A stretch of 64,000 nucleotides of DNA from contig JAURVB010001927.1 of assembly GCA_033002965.1 (NCBI GenBank), positions 22,649 through 86,648 on the forward strand. The letters are read 5' to 3'. Below, piece by piece: positions 25,020-35,560 of this stretch. Position 1 is the first letter of the stretch, and the number at the start of each line of letters is the position of its first letter. The notes under the pieces were generated by a model that did not search any database, was not told where the DNA came from, and saw only the letters and a list, made by a program, of their open reading frames with translations. The stretch is from Piper betle (lineage: Eukaryota; Streptophyta; Magnoliopsida; Piperales; Piperaceae). The position numbers and the translations under genes are program-made.

Positions 25020-25537
25020 TGTTGGATTTTGGACGTATATATACAAGTATATAATTGTATCATATGCTATTAATAAGGTTTGGGCCTAAATTAAATTGAT
25101 CTATTAAAGTTAAGGTTAATGGGCCATTAATATTTAAGATAAATATGTGGAGATACCATATATTTAAGATGAGTATGGATAAATATGTGTAGATACCGTT
25201 TTCGTAATCTCTAATTTATGATGGGTTAAATTGGAATTATGAAAGATAAGGATAAATACGGTTATACGAATAAATACGGTTATGGTCCCCAAATTCGCAC
25301 CGTAGTTTTTCTTTTCTGGTATCCCATCATCCAGGAACTCTGGCTTTGGAGAACCGGTGTAGAATTTGGAAGATCAAACCAGAAGAAATCAAAGAATTGC
25401 TTTACTATTATGGATCCAGGTACGCTTCCGTTATTAAATTTATTTTCTTGATGATTTGATATGAAGAAGGTTTTATTGATGATGGTTTTATCATCTATAT
25501 AATTTTGGTTAAAGTTTAAAGTTTTTTTTATTCAACA
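25020..25537 (+). repeat. 3' LTR of the copia element
   Basis: 518 bp, starting TGTTGGATTTTGG and ending TTATTCAACA. It differs from the 5' LTR at about five sites. Three of them are A in the 5' LTR where the 3' LTR has G. The GCCGC duplication follows. Confidence 0.97.
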
Positions 25538-25947
25538 GCCGCTGCCCACAACACGTTCTCGCTGTATGGTTCCATGGAGTGTTTCATCTCGCAGCAGGTG
25601 GAGGCGATCTTCCACGCCCATTGCCGGGCGTACCGAGCCACCTTCTTGTCCCACGCCACTTGTGGCAGCCCCAGTTTTGCACGCACCGCGTTGTGCTCGT
25701 TCACAAACTCTCGCGCCATGGCTCCCCGTTTCCGGTGCTGCGATATGGTACCGCGAGTTGAATATGCGGCGTCTACTGCCATGGTCTTTCGGTCCAACGG
25801 CGTCGAATCATTGAAGTGGAAAGGGTCGAGGAGGCGGTACCCGATGCCGGCCTTACCATGGGGCACACGGATATGATCTTCTCCGGCGTCGACGCCGGCG
25901 ACCAAGATGGGAGAGAGCGCAAGGAAGAGGTAGAAGAAGGGATTCAT
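25538..25947 (-). pseudogene. PR-1/CAP protein gene, 5' half
   Basis: On the minus strand an ATG at 25945-25947 opens MNPFFYLFLALSPILVAGVD, a clear secretion signal. A spacer of about 55 residues (longer than in small PR-1 proteins) follows, then the CAP domain: FVNEHNAVRAKLGLPQVAWD, WAWKIASTC and EPYSENVLW. It is cut at 25538 by the copia element. With one copy of the duplicated GCCGC removed, the two halves total 641 nt, one short of a multiple of three. The missing base fits the spot just after the ENVLW codons, where a GGSG-like run has one G too few. So the gene has a frameshift as well as the insertion. The joined length would be about 213 residues. Confidence 0.9.
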
Positions 25948-26050
25948 CCTTTGAGGCCAGTGGAGGGAAAGGAGAAGATTGGCTTAAGGAGTTTATGATC
26001 CCTCTCCCTATAGCTTGAGAAGAGCAATTTTGAAACAAGGTCGGAGAGGT

Positions 26051-26057
26051 TTATATA
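26051..26057 (-). promoter_or_regulatory. TATA box of the PR-1 gene
   Basis: TATATAA on the minus strand, 104 bp upstream of the ATG, a normal spacing for a plant promoter with a 5' leader of about 70 bases. Confidence 0.6.
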
Positions 26058-27415
26058 AGATTTTTAAACCAACCAACTTACCATCCATTGTAACGAACAT
26101 GCACGTACTGTACTTTGGGTTGTTAGATTAATTATCGGTGGCTAACATTGGGATGCAATTGCAACTTTTTTCTGGATATTAATTTCATAAGAACTTTATT
26201 ACAAGAGTTTACTGTTTTTAGTCGTAAATTAGAGGTATGAAATTAAACAAGTGGTTAAAGGAAAAGATTTGTTGTTTAGTGGGGGTTAAGGGAGTGCAAT
26301 CTTTTAAGTTAGGTAAATTAGTTAAGGTTGCTTACATGGATGTTGTAACAAACAGTGATGTTTATTATGAAAAGCTCATGTCTTGTGGACATTAAAAATG
26401 GACCAGAAGTGCATTCTGAAGAGAGTAAAGACAGAATAACATGTTTTGGCAATTAATCCTTGCAGTCTATAAACAATCCGAAAACAAAAATATACTCTGA
26501 AAAAAATTACAAATTCTGTTCGACAATAACTGTTGGAACCGAAATCTCTTTGGTTGGTTGTTTGTGGCTGCTTTAATGGTTGGCACAAAAGAGAATCATA
26601 TTATTAAAGATAATCATGTTTTATGACGTTAACAAAAAATAAAATATTGTTGAAGAGAACAACGTATAATGAATTATAATGAGAAGAAAGTATTGTTTCA
26701 AATTAAATATAGTTTAGATATAATATTAATTATGTATATCATCATCATCTTGATCTTCTTTTCTCACCAACTAATGAATTGTCATGTTGGGGATATTGAT
26801 TCCAAACAGGAATTAATATTTAAGAAAATAGTTTATATAAGCCTCGAACGGAAAAACTTCCCCTAGACCAATGTAGGTGGTTAGATTATAAGGATGACCT
26901 AAATTAATCTTTTTTTTTTAAAAAAAACTTCCTCGTCCTCTTCATCCCGCTCCTTTTCATAGATACCGCTGGCCAAATCCGACCAAGGTCGACTGGACCT
27001 GGTTTCCCTTGAGTAGATACAGTTGGGGGACAACCAAGTTCAACCGACTTTGGCTTGATCCAGTCATTTAATTTTTTTTCATATTTTTTTAATTACCATA
27101 TTTGATTGTGTCCATCCAAGGGGGCTGATCTAGCTTCCCCATGGCTGGTTTGGCCGAGAGTCATTGATTTGGTTGCCATCTCCTACTATATGCGACCAAG
27201 TACCAAACTTTTTTTAAAAGGACAAATTTAGATTGTCCTTTTAATTGGACACTCAGATTAATGCTTGGGACATAAATTTTTCATGCACCCAATGTACCTA
27301 AGTGAGACTCTTAATATAATTACAAATAGCAAAATTTTGACGAATATTTTAATATTTTATTTTAAATGCTAAAAAAATATTTTTACTTATGTTTCAACCT
27401 GAGAAGAAGGTGTGT
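26058..27415. other. Intergenic sequence
   Basis: AT-rich with no supported gene. The left end should hold upstream control sequence of the PR-1 gene. Positions 26930-27200 are richer in GC but show no open frame or terminal repeat that I can support. Confidence 0.4.
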
Positions 27416-27442
27416 GATATATATATATATATATATATATAT
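27416..27442. repeat. (TA)n microsatellite
   Basis: Uninterrupted AT dinucleotides flanking the left end of the hairpin-ended element at 27443. Confidence 0.9.
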
Positions 27443-28667
27443 GGAAAATAATTCTAGGGCGAATACAATTCTTGTATTCTCCCAATCTGGGCCGTCAGAT
27501 ATAAGCTGACGGCCCAAATCTGTTTTCTTCCCCTCTTCCCTCCCACTACCATCCACGCCGCTGCCACAACTGCCCTTGTCGTCCACCGCCGCCGTGCTCC
27601 CCTGTCGGCGCCCACGCCTGCATCCTTAGTTGCTCTCACACCCTCGTGCCCCTGTCCGCATTACCGATGACCTCCGCTCGCCGCGCCCACGCTCGATGCG
27701 CCACCGCTGTTCCTCCGCCACGCCCACATCTACAGGCGTGGACACGACGAGGAGGAATGGCCGTGGCATGTCGGGCATGGGCGCGAGCATGGGCATGGCG
27801 GAGGAGCAAGAGTGGTGGCACCACGAGCGTGAGCAAGGCAGAGGGTAGCAGCGCAGGAGTGGGCGCGGGTGAGGGCATGGTGAGGAATGGTGCGGGCGGG
27901 GGCGCTGGTGTGGAAGGGGGCGGGGGCGCGGTGCGGATGGGGTCACGAGGGGGCACGCTAGCGGGGATGGGGTCGAGAGGGGGCACGGCAGCGCCGACAG
28001 GGTCGCAAAGGGGAGCGGTGGTGTGTGCAGGGGGCGGCAACCCGGGTGGGGGAACTGCAACGAGGGTGAGGGCATGGGACCCTCGTGCCCCTATCCGCAT
28101 TACCGATGACCTCCGCCGCCGCGCCCACGCTCGATGCACCACCACTGTTCCTCCGCCACGCCCACATCTACAGGCGTGGACACGACGAGGAGGAATGGCC
28201 GCGGCATGTCGGGCATGGGCGCGAGCATGGGCATGGCGGAGGAGCAAGAGTGGTGGCACCACGAGCGTGAGCAAGGCAGAGGGTAGCAGCACAGGCGTGG
28301 GCGCGGGTGAGGGCATGGTGAGGAATGGTGCGGGCAGGGGCGCGGTGCAGATGGGGTCACGAGGGGGCACGCTAGCGGGGATGGGGTCGAGAGGGGGCAC
28401 GGCAGCGCCGACAGGGTCGCAAAGGGGGAGTGGTGGCGTGTGCAGGGGGCGGCAACCCGGGTGGGGGAACAGCAACGAGGGTGAGGGCATGGGCGCGACG
28501 GATAGTCCGATTATAAGGACGGAGACAGCGGCGAGCGACGGCCGGGGAGGAGGAGAGGAGATATTTGTTTTTAAGATCTTCAGAGCTAGACCGTCTTTAT
28601 GATTGGACAATCCAGATTAGGGGCGACGGCAGGAAATTTTGCTGTGGTTGCCCCCAGGCTAGCCTAA

Positions 28668-28670
<3 letters not shown>
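27443..28670. mobile_element. (TA)n-flanked element with hairpin ends (first)
   Basis: The element lies between two (TA)n tracts. Its left end has a perfect small palindrome GAATACAA-TTC-TTGTATTC (27461-27479) followed by a second, CCGTCAG...CTGACGG within 27488-27516. The right end has GGACAATCC-like and CCAG/CTGG pairings but no clean counterpart. The interior is GC-rich and contains a direct duplication of about 440 bp. No transposase is present. By architecture it groups with 28701-29400 and 54063-55048. It could be a non-autonomous Mutator-like or Micron-like element. Confidence 0.5.
27640..28494. repeat. Direct tandem duplication, about 440-bp unit
   Basis: Unit 1 begins near 27640 (CCTCGTGCCCCTGTCCGCAT) and unit 2 near 28079 (CCTCGTGCCCCTATCCGCAT). 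The units are highly similar apart from small indels, including a shortened GGGCG-rich stretch in unit 2. Long open frames cross both units on both strands but are low-complexity (Gly, Arg, Ala, Pro) and are not called as genes. Confidence 0.85.

Positions 28671-28700
<30 letters not shown>
28671..28700. repeat. (TA)n microsatellite shared by two elements
   Basis: Thirty bases of pure AT dinucleotide separate the element ending at 28670 from the one starting at 28701. Confidence 0.95.
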
Positions 28701-28704
<4 letters not shown>

Positions 28705-29398
28705 TTGGTTATTCTGCAACATGATGCAGAAATTGTTTCTGCACCCAATTTAATCTGAGTCGTCCATTTACATGAACGGCTCAGATCAAATCCAAATAAT
28801 ACCTAAACTCCTCACCCTCCCCCTCCCACCCCTGTCGCCGTCTCCCCCTTGCCGCCCCTCCCCTGCTGCCCTTCCCTGCCGGTGGTTGAAGGTCGAAATC
28901 AACAAAACCAAAATTTACAAACATTAGAAAAAGAGCGGTGGCAAGCCTGGGTAGCCACAATGATTGAAGGGTCGAAGAGGCGGCAATTGCAAGCCCGATG
29001 GCGGTGGCAAATTCGGCAGCGTTGGCCAGCCCAGTTGCGGCGGCGGTTGAGGGATCGAAGAGGCGGCGGTTGTAAGCCCAGCGGCGGTGGCAAACTCAAT
29101 GGCAAGTCTAGCTACGACGGTGGTTGAGGGTCAAAGAGGTGGCAGGGAGGGGGACAGAGGAGCCAGCAAGGGGCGGTAGGGAGGGCAGGAGGGAGGGGTG
29201 CAGCAAGAGGGGGTGGTAGGGAGGGGCGGGAGGTAGGGGGGCGGCAGGAGGGGTTGGAGGAGGGAGGCGGCTACAAAGGTGAGAAGGAGAAGGGGTGAGT
29301 AGTTTAGTTATTTTTGGATTTGATCTGGGTCGTTCATGTAAATGGACGACCCAGATCAAATTAGGTGTAGAACATAAATCTGCATCATGTTGCATAAT

Positions 29399-29400
<2 letters not shown>
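28701..29400. mobile_element. (TA)n-flanked element with ~90-bp inverted ends
   Basis: Left end 28701-28795 and right end 29313-29400 are inverted repeats of about 90 bp, near 80% identical, both containing GCAACATGATGCAG and a CGTCCATTTACATGAACG core. Each end has two hairpins. The outer one is TTCTGCA...TGCAGAA (exact on the left). The inner one has arms such as TCTGAGTCGT...ACGGCTCAGA. The interior is GC-rich, repetitive and non-coding. It is flanked by (TA)n on the left and (CT)n then (TA)n on the right. This is a non-autonomous DNA element; MULE affinity is inferred. Confidence 0.7.

Positions 29401-29401
<1 letters not shown>

Positions 29402-29491
<90 letters not shown>
29402..29491. 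repeat. (CT)n then (TA)n compound microsatellite
   Basis: (CT)n at about 29402-29435 and (TA)n at about 29437-29491, directly at the right end of the preceding element. Confidence 0.95.
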
Positions 29492-29492
<1 letters not shown>

Positions 29493-30007
29493 GACTAAGA
29501 TTTGTTTTGTCTTTAGTAACCTATGGATGAAAGATTTTCTTAGCTTTATCACAATCCTCTCTTTAACAAGTTGGCATGTGATGACATGTCAAATGAATCT
29601 TCAAAGTGGACCCCACGTGTTTTATCCTCTAACATGCATATCTTGGCTTTTGACAAATTGAAGGCTTTTTATTTTGAATTTCAGCGCTTTAGGTTTCTCC
29701 ACAAAGTGACATCTTTGTGTTGCTTTTAATGAATGAAAAATCCGGATTAAATTTTCAAACTTTGAAATCTATTAAATAAGCATGAAATCTACAAAAAGAA
29801 AATAACCTTCCTCTATTGTTATAAAATATTCATTGATAAAAAAGTATTAATTTGAATTCAATCATAGAAAATTACAAAAGTCAATTAGTATTTTGATTAA
29901 AATTCATTCTTTTTCGTTTAATATATATCAGATTTTCACAAAATTAATAGAATAGCTAGCACATCATGCAGGTTTACAACTAGTTAGTGTGTATGTGTGT
30001 ATATATA
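29492..30007. other. Intergenic sequence, no gene seen
   Basis: AT-rich, ending in a (TG/TA) run into which the large LTR element at 30008 appears to be inserted. Confidence 0.4.
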
Positions 30008-30636
30008 TGTGTCACCCCGATTTCGGCTTACCTAAGAACTGAATCGGAAATGTCGTGATCGAGCCGAGTCATGTCTAAAGCAAATCATTAATATAGACTG
30101 AAGTAACCCGCTTGACATCAAGATAATAGAAAATATCGATAAATATGCATAAAAAATACGTTAAGTGTAAGTAAAAGTGTAAAGGAAAATAACTGCGTTA
30201 ATCTCTAATGTGTGTAACGTTTATCTGTCCTCCCACCAAAGCTGGCCCAGAATCACAAAATCTACATATATAATAGGAAAAGTGTCACTAACAAGTGATA
30301 CTGGTCAAGAAATAACTAATAACTGGCACAGAAGACCTGACCCTCTTGTTAAATGAAAACATTTATAAACTCCTTTACAGAATCTCTCATAAGGGCATTT
30401 ATTAGGAGTCGTCAACCTTGCATGACAACATCCCCTTTCCATTTCATCTTATGCCTCGTCAACTTTAAAAATTATCCCTTGCGCGAGAACATTAGTTTCT
30501 TTTCTTTCAGACTTTTACATCTTTCGTATCATTCTTGGCTTTAAGTGCAGAGGCCGAGTACTCTCAGGCATGCGCTTTCAATACCCTTTGAAACCCCAAG
30601 TTAGACATACGCTGCATTATAGTACTTGTAAATGTA

Positions 30637-31194
30637 AAACCCTGAAAATAACTACGTTATTTTATTTAAGGTTTTATAAATCTTGGAACAAATCTTAAAT
30701 ATTTTTTAATTAAATTAATTCTTAGGAATCAATATAAAAAATTATCAATTATTACCTTTAAAGTATTTGTACGGTAGTATTTATGGATTGTTTTAAATAT
30801 GTTTTGTTTTGTATTTTATTTTATTTATTGATTTTCCCTTTCGATCGAATAAAATTCAACCACAAGTCAAACCCATTGGCCTTGGGTTGGTAGCGGCTAC
30901 AGTCTCTTGGGTAGGCTGACATGGCGTATAAGGGTAGAGTTTTGGTTGAGAGTTGAAAATAAGGGGAAGACTTGGTTTAATATATTAAAAAGCTTCCATG
31001 GAATTAGAGGACATTCTGGAAGTGTGTTAAGGCATAAACACTGGTATGAGATGGTGTGTCACTTATATGTCGTGTTAGGTACATGTGACACTTAATTAAT
31101 GAGAGTATATAGGACACCTTTACAATCTGTGATGTTATCTAGGTAATATGGGTGGTATGAAATACCTATACGAGATGGATGACAATGTCATGGT
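30637..31194. mobile_element. Foreign LTR-like segment, left part
   Basis: Begins TGTAAAACCCTGAAAATA, which resembles an LTR start, exactly where similarity to the partner LTR stops. The sequence resumes after the hAT element at 35611 and runs to about 35995. I see no matching LTR end or target duplication, so it may be a partial LTR that came in with a deletion. The open frames here are not recognisable. Confidence 0.35.
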
Positions 31195-31479
31195 TAGGGG
31201 TGGGCATTGGTCGGATGGATGTCAGACAAGTTGTTATCTATGACTGTCAAAAATTTTGTTGGACAAAATTTGTCCGACTGAATCATTGTTCGAATTGTCC
31301 ATCAGCCCAAACAGTGTTCATGGACGGTCCGAAATCAAATAGCTTACCCTAACAAGTACAGTTCGTGTTCACGGAGCCCTCATCTTCTTTGTGCTGGCGC
31401 CTGCAGACCCCCTTTGTTGGCCTGTGTGCCGCCCGCGTACCCTCCACTGTTGCCTACGTACCCCCTCTGCCGCCCTGCA

Positions 31480-31692
31480 TGCCAAGGCAAAGCTGTTCGT
31501 GAGGAACCTCCCGACGAGGCTGGGGAGTATTCGCCGTTGGACTAATTTGCCAAGTACGGGGAGGTGGTCTGGTCGGTTGTGTCGAGGGACAAGAGCACCG
31601 GGAACCCGAAAGGCTTCTGCTTTGTGAGCTTCTCCACCACCGAGTGCCCGGCAGGGCCTTCAAGACGACTGGCAGCATGTCCTTGGGAGGAT
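31480..31692 (+). pseudogene. RNA-recognition-motif gene fragment inside the hAT
   Basis: Both RRM signatures are readable: RNP2-like KLFVRNLP at 31490-31513 and RNP1 KGFCFVSF at 31609-31632, preceded by SVVSRDKSTGNP. They lie in different frames, with a stop between (near 31540), so the domain is broken. A possible splice donor GATG|GTCAGT is at about 31692, followed by about 900 bp of T-rich sequence that looks like intron. The likely source is a nuclear or chloroplast RNA-binding protein gene. Its place between hAT ends suggests genomic capture. Confidence 0.75.
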
Positions 31693-32679
31693 GGTCAGTT
31701 CCCCTTATCTAGGGTTTATATATGTGTATTTGCGTTTGATGCTTTGATATGAAATTTGTTTGTAGCCGACATGTTGATGATTGTTGGGGGGTTAAGGATA
31801 ATTGGGGTTTTTTTATATATATTTATATAGATTTTGAATGATTTAGTGGTATTGTTGTTGATTTAGAGAAATTTGTTTTGTGTGATGTGACTAGGTGTTG
31901 TATGGTGGCTTCTGTTTTTATTTTTTGTTAGTGTCATGGTCTAGTTTGGTAGTCTGTGGATTTGTTTTTTACGTGGGTTCTGACGAGTCTGGATTGGATT
32001 TTGAGGGACTGTTCTTCTTCGTCTGCTGTGGTTTTGGTGTTTGATCTTTTGTTGGATTTGGGGCGGTTTTGAATTAGTTTTTGTGTTGCAAACTGTTGTG
32101 TATTTTTTGACGTTGGGATTTTTGGATCATTTTGGCTTTAGTTTGTGGTGAACCTGGTTCTTCCTCCACGTTTCAACCACTTTTGTGTCTTGTTGTCTTT
32201 TTTCCTGAACTTCTTTGCCTGGACTCTTGATGAAATTTCGAATCTTTTTATTTTTTTCTTTTTAAGCTTTTTGCCTTGTCGGCCGCCCCCCAAAGTCTCA
32301 ACCTTTGCTCTATTTTTGCCTCTTTTTTAGTTTTCTCATGGGAAGGTGAGGAAGAAGTATTAAAAAAAATGGTTCTTGAGCAACTGCATCTGATTTTACA
32401 GTCTTCTTTTCGTGCATCACCATTTTTGCATTGTAGGTTTTTGTTCGTATGGGTGATGGGGATACGTCTCAAAACTCTTGATCAAACTTTTGGTGACAAA
32501 GATTGAGTTCTTTTTTCTGGTTATTTTAGATATTAAATATTAATTTTATGTATAAACTTGTTGAAGTTATTATCTTATTGATATAAAATATCGAACATTC
32601 TGTCGGTTGTTTGGTGGAACATAGAAATATCCATGCTTGGTTTGTTTTTATTCGGTCGAATTCGATCGTACATGCTTCG

Positions 32680-35560
32680 TGTAACACCCCAAACCGGCTC
32701 ACGCTCGTGAACCAAACCGGCATGTTACAGGCCCCGGTTAGGTCGGCTAACCCGAACCTAACTCATGCGGATCTAATCTCAGCGTCTTAAGATGAAGATA
32801 CGACTCGTCATACATGGATGAATGCACGGAATCCTAACATGATACTACATGGATGACATGCAAACTAAATTACACACCAATACAATTACGATCAAATCAG
32901 TAAAAATTCTAAAATAACACAGACAAAATCTCCCCTAAAAGTGCAATTAGGGGCCACCCTGTCAAATAATATATATAAATATATATGCATGCATCAACAA
33001 TTTCATTCACACAGAATCTAATCTACTATACACTCATTCTGAAGCTTGGGTCTCAACCCACAACACTTCCACTGTGCAATCTATTCACATTTCCTTTTCC
33101 TGTCATCATGTCTTAGTATTTCATCTCATCATGTCCTCATATTTTAGCATTTAATCACATCACATCAATATAATAACATCATAACAAAATATAACCACTC
33201 AATCGACTGACATGTGTGCAAGTGACGACAGTGCTCCTCCGTCCAAACTGGCTCCTCCAACTCGTGATTATTACCTACATATAGTATAAAAACACGTCAG
33301 TAACAAGTGTTACTAGTCCGGAAAATAAAATAACTATAACAAGCTGGCTATGAGAGCAAACTCTCATATGAAAGAAAACATCATATACTCCTCGTGAACA
33401 CTCTGAAGGGCACCTACTGAGGAGCCACTGGGCTGCAGACCCGGTAGCATCCCGAACTGACTGATCTGTTGCTGCTGATGCCTCTCTCGGCATTTTCTTA
33501 CTTCATTTTCTGGTCTCAAATCCTAAGCCCTCTCCTTACCTCCATATTTCTCCTAGCCTTGAGCACGAAGGCCGAGTACTCTCAGGCAGTCGCCTTTAGT
33601 ACCCTTTGAACCACAAGTCCGGACATGCGCTGTACTAAACAGTACCCGTAAACCTCCACGTTCTCCGGGTGTGAGGAACTCAAATGCGGAGTTGTCAGGA
33701 TCCCTCAGGAATGGAACAGTCCGCTGCACTAATCCAGAGCCCGCTTTGATTGTCACGGCATCCGCTCATGGTACGTGCAGTCGGTTTCTCCATCTCTCGT
33801 CTCACTGAAAACTCGATAAAATTATATATATAGGCCTGGGAAGGGATTTATATAATAGGCCCGAAGGCAACTTGTGGTGGATCTTGTTTTCGAAATCATC
33901 CTCGAGGATCTCATCCTGAGGGGTTATTAATCCGGAAAACTGTTCGATTAAATGGCCCGAGTTAAGTGGGATCCGATAAAATGCCACTTAACCCGTCCTG
34001 CAAATAATAAAATAAACATACAATAGAAGAGACGTAAAATAGAGGCGAGTCCTAAACGGACCTGGTAGAAGCTCCAAGCGTGTCATCGTGCCTAGGCGGC
34101 GAGCTCCTACTCCGTACCTACACATCAAAACTAAATACTAACGCCCGCTAACTAAATGATGCATCAAACTCAACATGACCAATACACACTCACAATACAA
34201 CCAACATCAATCAACAATCAAATAATCATAAGTATGAAAGGAATTCTAACTCCTATTCATACCAATCTTATCGTGTTTTTCTAAGTTACATCGTAATCAC
34301 TTATCATGCTCTCATTAGATCACTTACTCTTCATTTACACTTAATCTCATCATGCAACTCATCGTTTCATCCATAATTAAGCATTAATCACATCAATAAA
34401 CCAACCCTAGCATGTTGTGCTAACAATCATCAAGTTTAAATTATAAATTCGGAGGTAATTACACCTCACGTCGTCTGCAATCGCGACGATTAGGGTTTCG
34501 TCACGATCTCAAGCGATTCGCGTCGGCGTCCGAAGTTCGATCAGGATCGACTGGATGACTAAGATTCTAGCAAATCTGCAAATTTTTCCGACAGGTTCCA
34601 GCGGTTTTCTGGCAGGTTTCAATAGTTTTACGGCAGCTTTCGGCGGTTTTCTAACTACAATCATCGGCGGCGTCTACTGGCTGGATAGGGGTCATATTGG
34701 GTACCATTGGAACCGGCTCGGCGAGCCCAACGCATCTACGGCATCGACATGGTCAACAGAGGTGGCGGCTCACCCAAAAATGGCAAAACAGAGGCGGCGG
34801 CGATGTGGGACTCGATTCAGCTGGCCTGAGCGGTGATGGCCTCCGTTCTGGTCAGGAAAGGTCACTGGGTGGTCGAAGGTGCTGAGGCGACCACTGGATG
34901 GCGGCTGCGACGGTCGCCAGTGGCAGAATCGGCAACACAACCGAAAAGTAGTTGCGGCGCTAGGCTCGGCGATTCTGGCGTCACGGTGGCCTAGCAGCGG
35001 ACAGGGACTGGTCAGGGCGGCACGGCAACACCACGGCATGGGCCTGACGGCGACGATCGACGGCAGGCCAACATCAACGGCAGTGGCGGCGACAAGAAAA
35101 AGGAGCGGCAATCAGGGTTTGGGGAAAAAGACGTCAGGGGAGAAAAGAAAAGGGCTCAGTGGCAAAGTCATGAATAATACTTGACTTCGTAGTCGTGGTT
35201 CGAGTAAACAAACACCAAAACATCATAATGATATGCTCTAGAACTATCAACCCACCCAAACTTCCCATAACCCATCCTAACGATGTAAACGACCTAAAAC
35301 TAATTCTACGATCCACTGCATATAAAAATAAAATAATAAAAAAAATAATTGGCATACTCTCATATATTCTGATAACTTATTCTGTTCTACTATGTTCATG
35401 ACGTTATCATCATATACTTGGGTACGCATGACCCTCATAGCTCATACACGCGACTGGCGTCGGCTCAGTACATATGTTCTGAATCTAACTCGACTCGAAA
35501 ATAACGGTCATACCGACCGATTCTGAATATAAAACCATGACTCGAATCGTGGGTTTTACA
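32680..35560 (-). mobile_element. Solo LTR, 2,881 bp, inside the hAT element
   Basis: Starts TGTAACACCCC at 32680 and ends GGGTTTTACA at 35560, flanked by CTTCG (32675-32679) and ATTCG (35561-35565), a 5-bp duplication with one mismatch. It matches 38665-41347 through most of its length. Minus orientation is inferred from shared segments with the large element (for example CCTTTGAA-CCACAAGTC near 33605). Short open frames in the GC-rich part (34500-35150) are not genes. Confidence 0.85.

Larger units (their letters stand above)
19363..25537 (+). mobile_element. Complete Ty1/copia retrotransposon inserted in PR-1
   Basis: The 6,175-bp element is flanked by a perfect 5-bp duplication GCCGC (19358-19362 and 25538-25542). 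It has 518-bp LTRs, a primer-binding site, a leader with hairpins, gag and pol remnants in the order gag, protease, integrase, reverse transcriptase, RNase H (the copia order), and a polypurine tract. The LTRs differ at about five positions by eye, near 1%. At a plant rate near 1.3e-8 per site per year that would be under half a million years, an assumption-laden estimate. The coding region carries about ten inactivating lesions, so it cannot be autonomous. It lies antisense to the host gene. Confidence 0.97.

Noticed and set aside
27636..28610. Open frames of 318 and 324 codons on opposite strands
   Set aside because: Low-complexity GC-rich sequence duplicated in tandem, no domain, no start context and no splice sites. 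It lies inside a hairpin-ended element.
28701..29400. Helitron as an explanation for terminal hairpins
   Set aside because: Helitrons have one 3' hairpin, TC...CTRR ends and A|T insertion. Here hairpins occur at both ends between TA runs, and the ends are inverted repeats.
30003..30007. ATATA flanking the large element as firm proof of a target duplication
   Set aside because: Both flanks are in (TA)n tracts, where a five-base match is expected by chance. Used only as weak support.
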